Shown here in pieces: positions 11,328 through 21,851 of a stretch of 51,212 nt of DNA. Position numbers and translations under genes: made by a program. The notes below the pieces were generated by a model. That model saw nothing but the letters and a program-made list of their open reading frames with translations, ran no database searches and was not told the DNA's origin. Each line of letters opens with the position of its first letter. Positions within the stretch are counted from its first letter, which is position 1. This DNA is from Saccoglossus kowalevskii (taxonomy: Eukaryota > Hemichordata > Enteropneusta > Harrimaniidae), in contig NW_003133843.1 of assembly GCF_000003605.2 (NCBI RefSeq), positions 347,925-399,136 on the forward strand, read 5' to 3'.

Positions 11328-11530
11328 ACTCTCCATGAAACAGCAGGCGCTTCCACGTAAATGTGAATATGAATTGTTCTCGATGTCTCTAAAAAGTCTT
11401 TACACCTGCCACATATACAACACATTCCATTAGACATTCATCCGGGGATTACAGCTACTTAGGTGATCTGTGCTGACCTGTGACCTGTGTCAAATATAAT
11501 TTTGAAACTGCCATCACTAATATACGAAAT

Positions 11531-11538
11531 TGACGTCA
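11531..11538. promoter_or_regulatory. CRE palindrome upstream of gene A
   Basis: A perfect TGACGTCA (CREB/ATF site) lies about 275 bp upstream of the gene A start, in the divergent A/B promoter region. Function is inferred only. Confidence 0.3.
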
Positions 11539-13631
11539 AAATGTTGCATATATTATAGTTGATGTACTATTTGTATCGGAATTCAGTAATGATCTAACAA
11601 CAACGCTAAAATTTTGCACTTATTGTATTATTCTTACTAATGTGTGTTTTCATGTAGATCAATTGTCGAATCGCGTCTGAACGTTTCATGTATTACCTCT
11701 TATACGCACACATAAAGATTTGTTTATTAGTTCTGAAATGGCAAGTGTGCCAAAGTGAAACACACGTTTTAAAAAAAATCTACTCTGACGAGAGCGTGAA
11801 TCATGTTATTGTCAGACTGACGTCGTCGACTTTACTACACAATTCGTACATCCCACATGTGGCGTGACAAGTTTGTAAATCATTAATAAGTATTTCACAT
11901 TTTACCACAGACTGAATGGGCAGATGTAATCTACTCACAGAGATGCATTCATTAGCGAATACCACCTTTGGAAGGCATTGTTTCAGATCATTTGGTGCCA
12001 GTGTTCGTGCGGGCGCGGCTGATTCCGCTAAATAGTCATAATGATATTAACAATATGAATACAAGCAACTCAGGTGGCCCTGAATATGGAATAAGGATTC
12101 CGTAGCGAATATGAAAGCTATGTGACATAGTTATCACAACTTGACATTAGTATATTTATATAGTGGTGTTTTGTCGAATGAAAACGCGTTTATTGTATTT
12201 TAAGAACAAATTTACGACCCCCGATCTTTACTCTACGCTCTAGACATAGCCACATTTTTTTTCGTTTTTGTAAAATACGCAAATGTACAAATGTGTGTTG
12301 ACGTTGAAACGATACATAATATTATTTGAGTATAATTACTTACGCTAATTACTATCGCTAATTTGCAACCAATCGCTCGTTGTTCAGATTGAAGCCTCGC
12401 AGGAATCGTTTGTTGGGACTTTCGTGAAAGAACACGCATGGTTATGTATTTGTGCAGATGAATCAGAGTTTAGAACGGTCATTCACTAATATACCATTTT
12501 CAGTTCACTGCCAAATCCCGTGTTATGCGTGTAGTCGAACGTAAACACAGAAGCAAGACATCAAAACACCACCTGAGATTTAACAAATGCGAAAGTATTT
12601 CCACGTCAATTATGATTAAGTAATGGTACACATTTCACTCTGAAAAATGGGGATTTTGACATTGAATTAAAAAAAACAAGGAATTAAAAGTTCAAAAGTC
12701 CAACCATTCGATTTCTGCATAGACGGTCGGCCAGGGTCTTTCACGCCGTGAATAGAAAATCATCTATCACAACAATGTGAACAGGACAGTGCACAGGTCA
12801 TCAGACAATGTTGCTATTATTTTAGTTATTTTGAAAACGCCATACCTACAGGTTTCTCATCAAGGTATGTTGATGCCAGTTGTAATTCACTCTATGTCTA
12901 TCGCATGGGAAACTCTTTAATATCGTTAATATTTTATTTTTTATACTGGTGCTTATAGTACATATGCCGACTTTTCAAAACGACATTGTATTCTTTCACC
13001 CAAACTATTAAACCAAGGGTTTTGAGAACGACTAGTCTTAACATTTATATGATTTTTTGCCTGATACAATGACCTTGTGGTTAAATACAATAACACTTAC
13101 ACACATGAAAGAATCAGACTTACTTGTCTGCTATATATCTCAGGTTTAAACAGAAACCATTTTATTACGTCTCAGAATGACATATACTTGGTGCCACAGC
13201 TCACACTTTTCAAAACACATGACATCACTTCAGTCCATGTGTACTTCTCTTACTTATTTGACAATATAGTGCAGTGTTAATCATTTTGTCTTTTCCTGTA
13301 CTACTTTTGTCTAAAGGGTTACGGTTCGATCGGCATGCTATGTTATCTTTGTTCTGCCGATTACCTCACTCTGCCATTAGTAAACCAGCTGTGATCTAGC
13401 CTATTAGAGACTAGTGATAGCGTGACAAATGTTTTCTGGATCTTTATTACTAAGGAGTACTTATATCTATTACAGATGTGTGATGTGAGAGGGATTAGCC
13501 CCATTACAGACTACACGTGCAGTTATTTTAGGGGGGAAACCGCAGGTCAAATAATAGCACTTAAACACTCGCAATCCTCGGCAAACGCGTGATATGTAAC
13601 AGGTTGTAGTTTACATTGAAATAATACAAAG
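11539..13631. other. Intergenic region between divergent genes A and B
   Basis: No exon with family similarity was found between the two start exons. Short frames at 12233-12439 (minus) and 13077-13280 (plus) have no domain or splice support. The region should contain both promoters. Confidence 0.45.
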
Positions 13632-13646
13632 ACGTCACAGTGACGT
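13632..13646. promoter_or_regulatory. CRE-like dyad upstream of gene B
   Basis: ACGTCACAGTGACGT is a perfect 15-bp dyad of two CRE half sites, about 113 bp upstream of the gene B start codon. Confidence 0.3.
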
Positions 13647-13758
13647 GTATACACGTATTGTTTCCTGGCCTTCGTGTTATGAGGAAACTCACTAAAAACT
13701 CGAATAGATGCCTGATTATATTAACAATCAGCAAAACTTCATTGAAAAAGCGCGAACA

Positions 13759-16700
13759 ATGAAGTTTCTTTGGGTATTCACATTTGCAATTACACTATTC
13801 CAAACAGCTGTATGTATATCAATATTTTCAATGATAACTTTATATACAATATGTAAAACAAATATATTTATTTCGCCACTCATTATTTTTTCTAAAAATA
13901 TATAGTATATTTATTTATTTATAGGCACTCCCCAACAGAAGAGGTACGCTGCGCTGTCTAAAATGCCTCAAACAAGATGACCTAACAGTTGCAGAATGTG
14001 TTGAAAATGGAGTGTTCGAAACATGCGGGACGAAAAGGGTAATTCATAATATATGCAACATAACCTATTATAATCAAAATATAGATATATTAAAATACGT
14101 AGGATTACATTACGTCAAAACTGTCGACTCGATACAATCACACTCTGGTAATCTTGTCGAAATTTAACAATTTGCAAATTTAAGTTTACTATACGAATTA
14201 CGAAATCACAATACACGCTTATTTTCTAATTATTTGTATATATATCATCATTGTATTTACCCTGTTAAACCGATACATGACACCTTTCATTTTTACACAA
14301 TAACACAAATAATATTTTACAGCAATCTATGTTATAAGATATCTTTTTCTGTTGTGTTTCAGCCGACATGTATGACTGAATTATGGAACAAGAGAGGAAA
14401 GATTGTCTTCAGCTCAGGCTGCCATAACCGTCAGGTAGTGTCTGTATTTAATTTACAAAAACAACATTTTACAGAAACAGAAACTCCATATCTACAAGAG
14501 ATTCAACTTTATTAGAGCGAACAAAAAAAAACAAAATAAGGACGTTTTCAAATCATGCGCATATGATTCCATTGATAATGTTTTACAATGAATTATATTG
14601 CGTACAGTGAGATTTAAATGCCACTATCAATTTATTTTTCTAGGCATGTGTCGACGTAGAGGCCAAGGAACTCGGCATGAACCAGTGTGACAAACAACCG
14701 CTAATCATCAACACCAAATGTCGATACTATTGCACTATCCAAGACGAGCTCGCTCCGGGTGGTTATTGTAGATTTCCAGGTAAGAATGCTTTGCGTTATT
14801 AAACATGAATGGGGTGGGGGTCGGTAGGAATTGAAGAGGGTCTCACTTTACAATATTTTTGTTTTAGAGGAGTCACATTTTATAACACTTCACATTTTAT
14901 ACCGTGCTCATTCAATGACCACAAAACACGGGTTATGTATATGTATTTGAACCAGGTATTCACAAATTGTTTTATTTTCAAGCACAACCTTTGAACAAAG
15001 TTTGCATATACATATACACATAACTGGGCCTCTATAATAAATGTTATGGGCATGTTTGTACGTGACCTTCAAGACTATGTTGTAACTTTAATGTGTATCA
15101 GATGTCATTAATATTGAACATTGAAATTTGCAAAACCGGCGTCTTGATTGAACTCAGATGCAACGGATGTAAATTTCTACATTTATTTAAAAGTACCAAC
15201 TACTATACCTCCGTCTAATACTGTACATGTGAATATTACAAATTACGAATATATAAACGCGCAACACACGAGATTCGAAATAATAACAACGACAAAGCAC
15301 CTTGACACTATAAGCAGACGCTCACATTTGTACGCCACAGTTACTGACCCACATGAACCGACTCAATCAACATTATTCCTTGAAATAACGTATAACGTAT
15401 AAGAAAAAACTCTTGTGAATACCACCGTCTCAGAAGTTAATGATTTTGTATCATTCATATCCATAGTTTGATTATACTACGAAATGTAATTTCTGATATC
15501 ACATTTTAGAATGTCTAAAATTAGCTGAAATGAAAATTCACAATGATACGATCGCTTCACCTTCCCCTCAGACTGTGTCAAAGTTTGTACCAAAAATTTA
15601 AAGAACAACAATATATTGGGTTGTATTCTGCCATAATTTCTTTTTTAAACACGTTTAATTATTAATAAGTTCATGCAAATGTGATTTATAGTAAAAGAAG
15701 GAGAAACGTGGAAAATCCCGTCATTTAATTATCTTTATCTGTAACTGGATAAAACATATACAATACACGGTCACCACGATGAGCATATACATGATACAGC
15801 TGAGGGGTGTCAGGTGTTCTAAGAAATGAACGTACTTGGCAGGTACTTTCGCTATTGTACTTTTTCTATTATTTCGACTATTAACACCGGATCTTAACCC
15901 TTTCAGTCACACGAATGATAGAACGTGTCGTAACGCTGCAGGCAGGACGTTTGTGTCTCGGTTTTTCCATATCTATCTTTCTTTTGGTTACCACCAAATA
16001 ACTAAAAACTACATACATGTCATCGAGAATCTTTTTGTTTTTGTTTCTTGTCTCCAGCGTGGAAAACCTGTGTCGTTAAGGGTGATCCCCATTTCACTAC
16101 ATTGGATGGTTATAAGTATGACTTTTCAGGATCATGTGGCTATACGTTGTTGCAAGATATCAGCAACGGCCCTGGAGTCACCCCGACATACATGGTATCC
16201 GCAACAGACATGTATATAGGACAGACCGCACGTGTGGTTGATGTCAATATTACAGTGGAGGGACATGCCATTGAAATTGACTGTGAAATCGGGGAAGACG
16301 AATCATCTGTGGAAATACGGGTAATGTACTTCTACTAACTAACTAACTAACTAACTATTGCATGAAATACGTGGTCTTTCAAATTTACAGTATTCGACAA
16401 AATATGTGATTTCCAAAAACCGGTATGTAAGCGAGTTATGTAAATGATGGCATAGAATAGATCTATTTGAATAAGCAGTCGTTGTGTTTAACACTCATTT
16501 AAATATATTGAGTCATTACTGTCATTTCTTTCTCAGATTGATGGTATCTCTCCCATAATTAATTCATTTCCGTTTGAATTTAATGAGGGTAGACTGATAA
16601 TAGACAATGACGAAGGGGGTTACATGGTCGTCAGCGCACCCTTAGCAGGATTGATTGTCTTCTGGAACAAAAAATATCATCTCGAGATTATGTTTGACAC

Positions 16701-17079
16701 GACAATGATAATGGAAGGCAAGTTATCAATTGGAGGCATGTGTGGTAATGGAAATGGGAATGCTGACTTTCAAGATGAGTTGATAACCAGAGGAAGCATT
16801 CCAGTTGAGAACGGATCTCCTGAATCCATAGAGGATTTTGCAGCCAGTTGGGAAGTTACTGGGACGTGAGTATACTTAAGTGTTTGTACAAAGTAATAAT
16901 ATCACGTAGTGTAAACGTGATTTTGAAGTACATTTCCAAGTGTATTTCTATATAGTGGCAAGTACATGATGGTGGAAACTGTGATACTACGTCATTAGAC
17001 GCCATTATTTTGTTTTAGCATATGTACTCGCACTTCCATAGAATGGCTTGATAAATATGGAAAAAAAGTTATAACCTAA
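13759..17079 (+). CDS. Gene B: secreted Ly6/uPAR-like plus VWD domain protein (7 exons)
   Basis: Exons (plus): 13759-13809, 13925-14038, 14363-14434, 14644-14779, 16058-16320, 16537-16865, 17019-17079. Together they are 1026 nt, predicting 341 residues, all junctions in frame and GT-AG. Exon 1 is a signal peptide (MKFLWVFTFAITLFQTA). Residues 18-124 carry the cysteine module: LRCLKC, AEC, ETC, TCMTELW, FSSGC, ACVDV, QCDKQP, TKCRYYC, GGYC. Residues 125-322 are the VWD domain: KTCVVKGDPHF, YDFSGSCGYTL, VDVNITVEG (N-glycosylation site), VFWNKKYHLEI, GGMCGNGNGNADFQDE. The last exon encodes ICTRTSIEWLDKYGKKVIT, restoring a Cys expected just after the domain. The start was chosen by alignment with gene A; an in-frame upstream ATG at 13708 would add 17 residues. 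One second-motif Cys (CRYYC for CRYCC in A) is replaced by Tyr. TGA in the exon 6 donor could instead end the protein at VTGT. Confidence 0.85.
16333..16358. repeat. (CTAA)n microsatellite
   Basis: Six tandem ACTA units begin 13 bp after the exon 5 donor of gene B. Confidence 0.7.
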
Positions 17080-17183
17080 CGTTGAAAATGCGATGTGTTA
17101 GATTTTCCTCTTCAGTTTTGCCCCTAGAATACTGCCACGTGTTGTGTACATAAGGTATGCCGGGTAATCATAGATTACCATAG

Positions 17184-17189
17184 AATAAA
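17184..17189 (+). promoter_or_regulatory. Candidate polyadenylation signal of gene B
   Basis: AATAAA, about 105 nt after the TAA stop of the proposed last exon. Confidence 0.4.
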
Positions 17190-18230
17190 TGCGGCAATTG
17201 GTCACGTTCAGTGTTAACAAAAATAATATTTCTGAAGACAAATTGAAAAATTATTCTCCCTAATAACGGGGTCTTATTTGCACTGCAATCAAATAAATCG
17301 CATGAATACTAACGTTCGGTGTATTATAATTATGGTTATTATAAACCAGCTGACAATGCGATTACCTGCAATAATGGGAGAGAAATGATTACTGGCCATA
17401 ACTCCTCGCAGTGAACTTTAAAACAGCTGACCTGGAAGTATGTTGTTCAGAGGGTGGAAACATTTCAAGGAGAGAAGACCGTTAAACAGGTGTGGTCATG
17501 GCGACTGAGCGGTCATTTTTGACAGATTAGACAATGATTTGTTGGGAATTATGCTGATATTGACTAGTACTTTAAGCTAAATTAAAGCAGCCAGTTCATT
17601 AGTGGTTAACACCCCGTGACATCGGGGATTTTTTTTCGGGCTAAGCCAACTCAACACCCATTTGGCTGTATAGGCGTTTCATAACTGCTTCAGCATTTTT
17701 GTATCATTAATCATTGTATTTTTGTCTCCTTCATCCACAGTTGTGTTTCGATGTGAATGAAATGACAGCTATTGCAAGGAAATACATACATACCGGCTAT
17801 TTGAGGATGAACATGTATCGTGACGATCACTGAGTTAAACCTACTTAATTCAAGTTTTCGCCCTAGGGGGGTAAATATATTAGAATTTTTGGAAAACAAG
17901 TAATAAATATTGGTATTGATGCATTTGTGTTGGTAATGCAGCTTTCTTTATTGTAATCATTATTTTGTCATTAGATTTTAAACATAGGAACATATCACTA
18001 TATTTTACACATATTCGGTGTGATTATGAGGAACCGATCGCACATCAACTCATCAATTATCTAACCCACATTAGAAACACATTTGTTAATACCGCAGTGT
18101 TTTGCCGAGGCAAATAAGAATCGAATGTATTTTGACCCTATATTCGTTTTCGCTTTCACACCGTAAACACGTCATTATTTAGACCGTCCTAAGGTGACCT
18201 CTTTTCTTTTAGTGCCTGATTTGTTACGTT
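17190..18230. other. No supportable gene
   Basis: AT-rich spacer downstream of gene B. No exon of the VWD family or other feature was recognised. Confidence 0.4.
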
Positions 18231-19100
18231 ACAGAAGTGTCCAACATGCGGGCAAACATGGCGGACCTCAACGTTCTTCTCGGAGTTTTTTTTTATTTAC
18301 AAAGCAAATATCGACGAAGACCTAGTTTGCATCATCGCAATGGTGTCTTAAATCGTTCTGAAGCTCTCCCGTCTGATTTGAATCGTGGATGGCGGGCAGA
18401 GTGGGCACAAATGATCGGTTTCATTCTGGATATGGTTTGTATTGAACTGTTGAACAGAAACTGGCGACTGTGGCGTTACCAATCTGAGCACCAGAACGAG
18501 GCAATAAGTGGTGGACACAATTAGTTGCGAGAACATGGAGAAAACAATCGCATGATTTTCGTAAGATAAATACAAACAACGTAATGAAATTTTCACACAA
18601 TGGAACATACAGACTGCTGCTTTTTGCCAAATTCCGACGTGGAAAAGGGGCGGTATGCATTCCTGCCATGTCAGCACTTAATTCCGTAATCACAGACTTG
18701 TGTGAGTCATTCCCGCAGTGATTTATTTGACTGTAACAATCGGAAAAATAGGTGTAGGTTCATAGCTCTGCTTGTGTCGATCGAATGGCGTAATAAACGT
18801 ACATGATATCTGTATGGTATTGTCGACACCGATACCATACAAGTTTCATGCATTATACACCTGATCGACACAAGCAGAGCTATGCACCTACAGATAGAAA
18901 AAGACCAGAAGCCTCGCGACGGATTTCCACCCACTTACATCCGTATTAAACATCCGGGAAGAAAACAATATAATACAAATCGCTGCCATACTGCATTATT
19001 CGACGATGTTCAATCATCATGGAATTGCAGCGACATTCGCTGCTCTGTATTTGCTGAATTCATGCTTGCTTACAGCATTGAACTCATACAAGTAATATAA
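18231..19100. other. CpG- and GC-richer block with short coding-like frames
   Basis: The base composition differs from its neighbours. Plus-strand frames read 18258-18524 (begins MADLNVLLGVFF, contains GWRAEWAQMIGFILDM), then 18582-18722 (begins MKFSHNGTYRLLLFAKFRRG, ends ESFPQ), then 18882-19100. None matches a family I recognise. AACATGGCGGAC at the first ATG resembles a YY1/Kozak-type start context. The block also contains a nested palindrome at 18753-18892. It could be a decayed transposon or a retroposed gene fragment; no function is claimed. Confidence 0.3.
18753..18892. repeat. Nested inverted repeat (foldback hairpin)
   Basis: Outer arms 18753-18782 and 18863-18892 pair at 29 of 30 positions (TGTAGGT.CATAGCTCTGCTT). 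Inside, TGTATGGTAT (18811-18820) pairs perfectly with ATACCATACA (18832-18841) around TGTCGACA, itself a palindrome. Confidence 0.75.
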
Positions 19101-19499
19101 ACGGGCTTGCCAGAGTGATAGTACATACAAAAATAGACGCTAATACTTAATGGGATATTGACGGAAAACAACACTTTTGAATGGGAAACCCCGATTTGTG
19201 AAAAACAGATCGTGAGATAAAACAAATTCGCAAAATTCTCTTAATTAGAATTACATATAGATTTTAGATTGGTTGTTTTGTGAGTCCACGGTATGCAATG
19301 ACACCGAATTTGAAAAGTAGGACTGTAAATGTTACGCTACCATGTAACAATATTTCACTGACAAATTCTATAACCATTTGTCTTTCTCTTGGTTAGACGC
19401 ATTCATTTGTATTTTGCAGCAAAACTGCGTGTTTCATTTGCCAAAGTTTCCTAATGTCTATGTGTCAAAAATGACAATTTCCACACATTTTGCTTAACG

Positions 19500-19520
19500 A
19501 TGTCGTCATCGTGACGACAT
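19500..19520. repeat. Short palindrome ATGTCGTCA-TCG-TGACGACAT
   Basis: Perfect 9-bp arms around a 3-bp centre. It resembles paired CRE half sites. Confidence 0.5.
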
Positions 19521-19667
19521 GCCTCATTTATATGCATTCAACCTATGTGCCATGTTTGTGAAACATTTTAGAAACAGAGAAGGGTCTGTTTGTGTTGTTC
19601 TATATTCTCTGATCATCCCATATGAGAAATAGCAATGTACAGTGCATAACGTATTGTGTTGTCATCG

Positions 19668-19675
19668 TGACGTCA
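19668..19675. promoter_or_regulatory. CRE palindrome
   Basis: TGACGTCA, one of five exact copies seen in this window (also 11531, 20815, 48178, 49531). No gene start is recognised beside it. Confidence 0.2.
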
Positions 19676-20039
19676 TGAAACAAAATTGTAATGTCAGTTA
19701 GCTTGTGTAATAGGTTTTCTATTGATATACAATACAGTTGCCGTTATAATAAAAGTATCTTCAGAGCAGGTTATTCTACCATTCTCCTCAGCAATACCCA
19801 CTTTTCTATCTTTTTCTGTTTTTAGTGGTAGTACCTACGCAGATATATGTAAAGCAATACTCAGGAGCACTCAATCCCCGGACTGCATGCAGCATAATAT
19901 CAGTATTTAGACAAGTATATGAGAGGTTTGTGACCCGTTTCCGAATAGAAAAGAGTTTTTTAGGTTGGCCCAAGTTCTCTAATGTTCACACCTCCGAAAA
20001 CGTAAACGTGATGTTGTATCTAAAATTCAGTAATTGAAA

Positions 20040-21840
20040 TATATCGCTTGTCTAACAACCTTTCCCTTCATACCAAATACAATGTAGTTGCAATAGTTTT
20101 GAGTGCATCTGTATGATATTTATAAGATTAATTTATCTCGATATGTCAACTTTTACTGCTTTTGGGGTGGTAATATTTCAAAAAATCAAATACGAATTGT
20201 GAATTGAAACATTGGCATGTCATAAATTGCTTGTTAAATGCCTAAAGGCGTCAGTAATTTACGTTTGTATGCTTTAGAATCTAAGTATTTGATCTTCAAA
20301 GATTATGTGAGAAATCGAGCTGTTACAAAACGTTGAAACGTAATCTTCAAAGAATTTTCAGTATTACGAATCTAACTTGCCGTAGCGGACATTGCATGTA
20401 GTAGTATGTAATAACCTTTCCAGTAAATACCAAAACTCGTGACAGCAAGAAGGAGCAAACCACTGCAATGTAAGAGCCAATCATTTAATACAACGGAGTA
20501 AATCAATGAACGACAAAAGAAACTTGAGATCAAGATTACGCGAACTGTAAAGTTAAATATGCACAAGGGAACTCCTGCCCATTTATATACTAATTACGTC
20601 ATACCAAAACTATTTTAAGACTTTATTTTATTTAACGATAATGTGAATATGGTAATTCGTGAAATTACGGAGGTATCGAATGCCTTTTCTTCATTCTTGT
20701 GGAATACCATATATTTCGCTTTAACCGGGACAGCTGCAAAGAAATGGTATACGTACACTATTAGCATACAATGTAACAAAGCGTAGAAATAGCTACGTAA
20801 CAGTATCAAAAGTGTGACGTCACTCACGAAGCATCCACCATATTAACATATTATATAAAACAAATCACAATGAAACATGTAACAACGTGATGTAAACTCA
20901 TAATATTGGACAGGAATCTATTCTTGGAAGGAAACACTTTATTTTATAGTTTTGAAGATTTTGAAAGATCTCCTCAAATAAACATCAAGCAAAAGTAAGT
21001 TTCCATTATCAATGGAGGCCGAGGAGAGTCCCGGTGTTTTAATTACACTGGAAAACCTAACCACGGGTGATGGCCGACGACAAGTTTTGTAATTTAGCAA
21101 ATTGATACGTTCCAAACCGGGAATTCTCAATCACATACGCAGTGCAATGCCCCCACACCTCCCACGAGACTTCCATGTCGCCGACAGTACAGTTAACTTC
21201 ATCACCTTCAGGGGGGGGGTGAAAGTCTTTACTTTTCCTCTTTCAAATGTCATCGCAACGGTACCATATAATTCCAAATCACAGTTCTTGTGATCGAAAA
21301 GTAAAAGCGGGACATGTAATATCAATATTTCTATCAATGTCAACCCGATGGAGGTTATTTATGACAGCAATTCCGATTTAACACTTTAACACTGACTGAT
21401 TGATTTTGTGGTTGGTGGTCTAATTTTGAAATACAAACCTTTGCATATGAATACTCAATTATTCAAATTTATACATACCATTGTTAAAACGTACTACAGG
21501 TTGTATTTGTATGTGCGATTCGCAATGTTACTTACAAATGTCTCCTGTGGCCTTAGATACAATGCTACCGGAACCGCAATAATGAATATTTTGACAACTA
21601 TTTATTCAAATATTTATTCAAACAACATTTAATATTATATATCTGTTTCGAAACTACATGATTCCCAAATATAAATTTGACAAAACTTTATTAGCAAAAA
21701 TCAATTATATTTTTAATTTTGTGGCGTATTAGTTTGGTATAAGTAAACGTTATAATTGGTAGCATTTACAAATTTAAATTTAATTTTAAATTGCCTGAAT
21801 AAGTCAGTCGACCGACCAAATTACACACCAAATATATATA
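20040..21840. other. Spacer between genes B and C; 3' end of gene C not resolved
   Basis: The last exon and poly(A) site of gene C should lie here (minus) but could not be identified. A minus-strand AATAAA occurs near 20943-20938. A small plus frame at 21012-21092 (MEAEESPGVLITLENL...) has a good start context but no support. A G10 homopolymer lies at about 21211-21220. Confidence 0.3.
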
Positions 21841-21851
21841 GTACTACTTAC

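Noticed and set aside
13321-13332. GGTTCGATC resembling a tRNA B box
   Set aside because: No A box or acceptor stem at a proper distance.
14234-14515. 93-codon frame in gene B
   Set aside because: It is exon 3 of gene B read on into its flanking introns; the exon boundaries are set by similarity to gene A.
15836-16219. 127-codon frame overlapping the first VWD exon of gene B
   Set aside because: Shadow frame of the VWD exon.
20372-20566. Possible last exon of gene C (minus, hydrophobic tail after TTACATTGCAG)
   Set aside because: The phase would fit, but there is no Cys or KYGK-like similarity to the other last exons.
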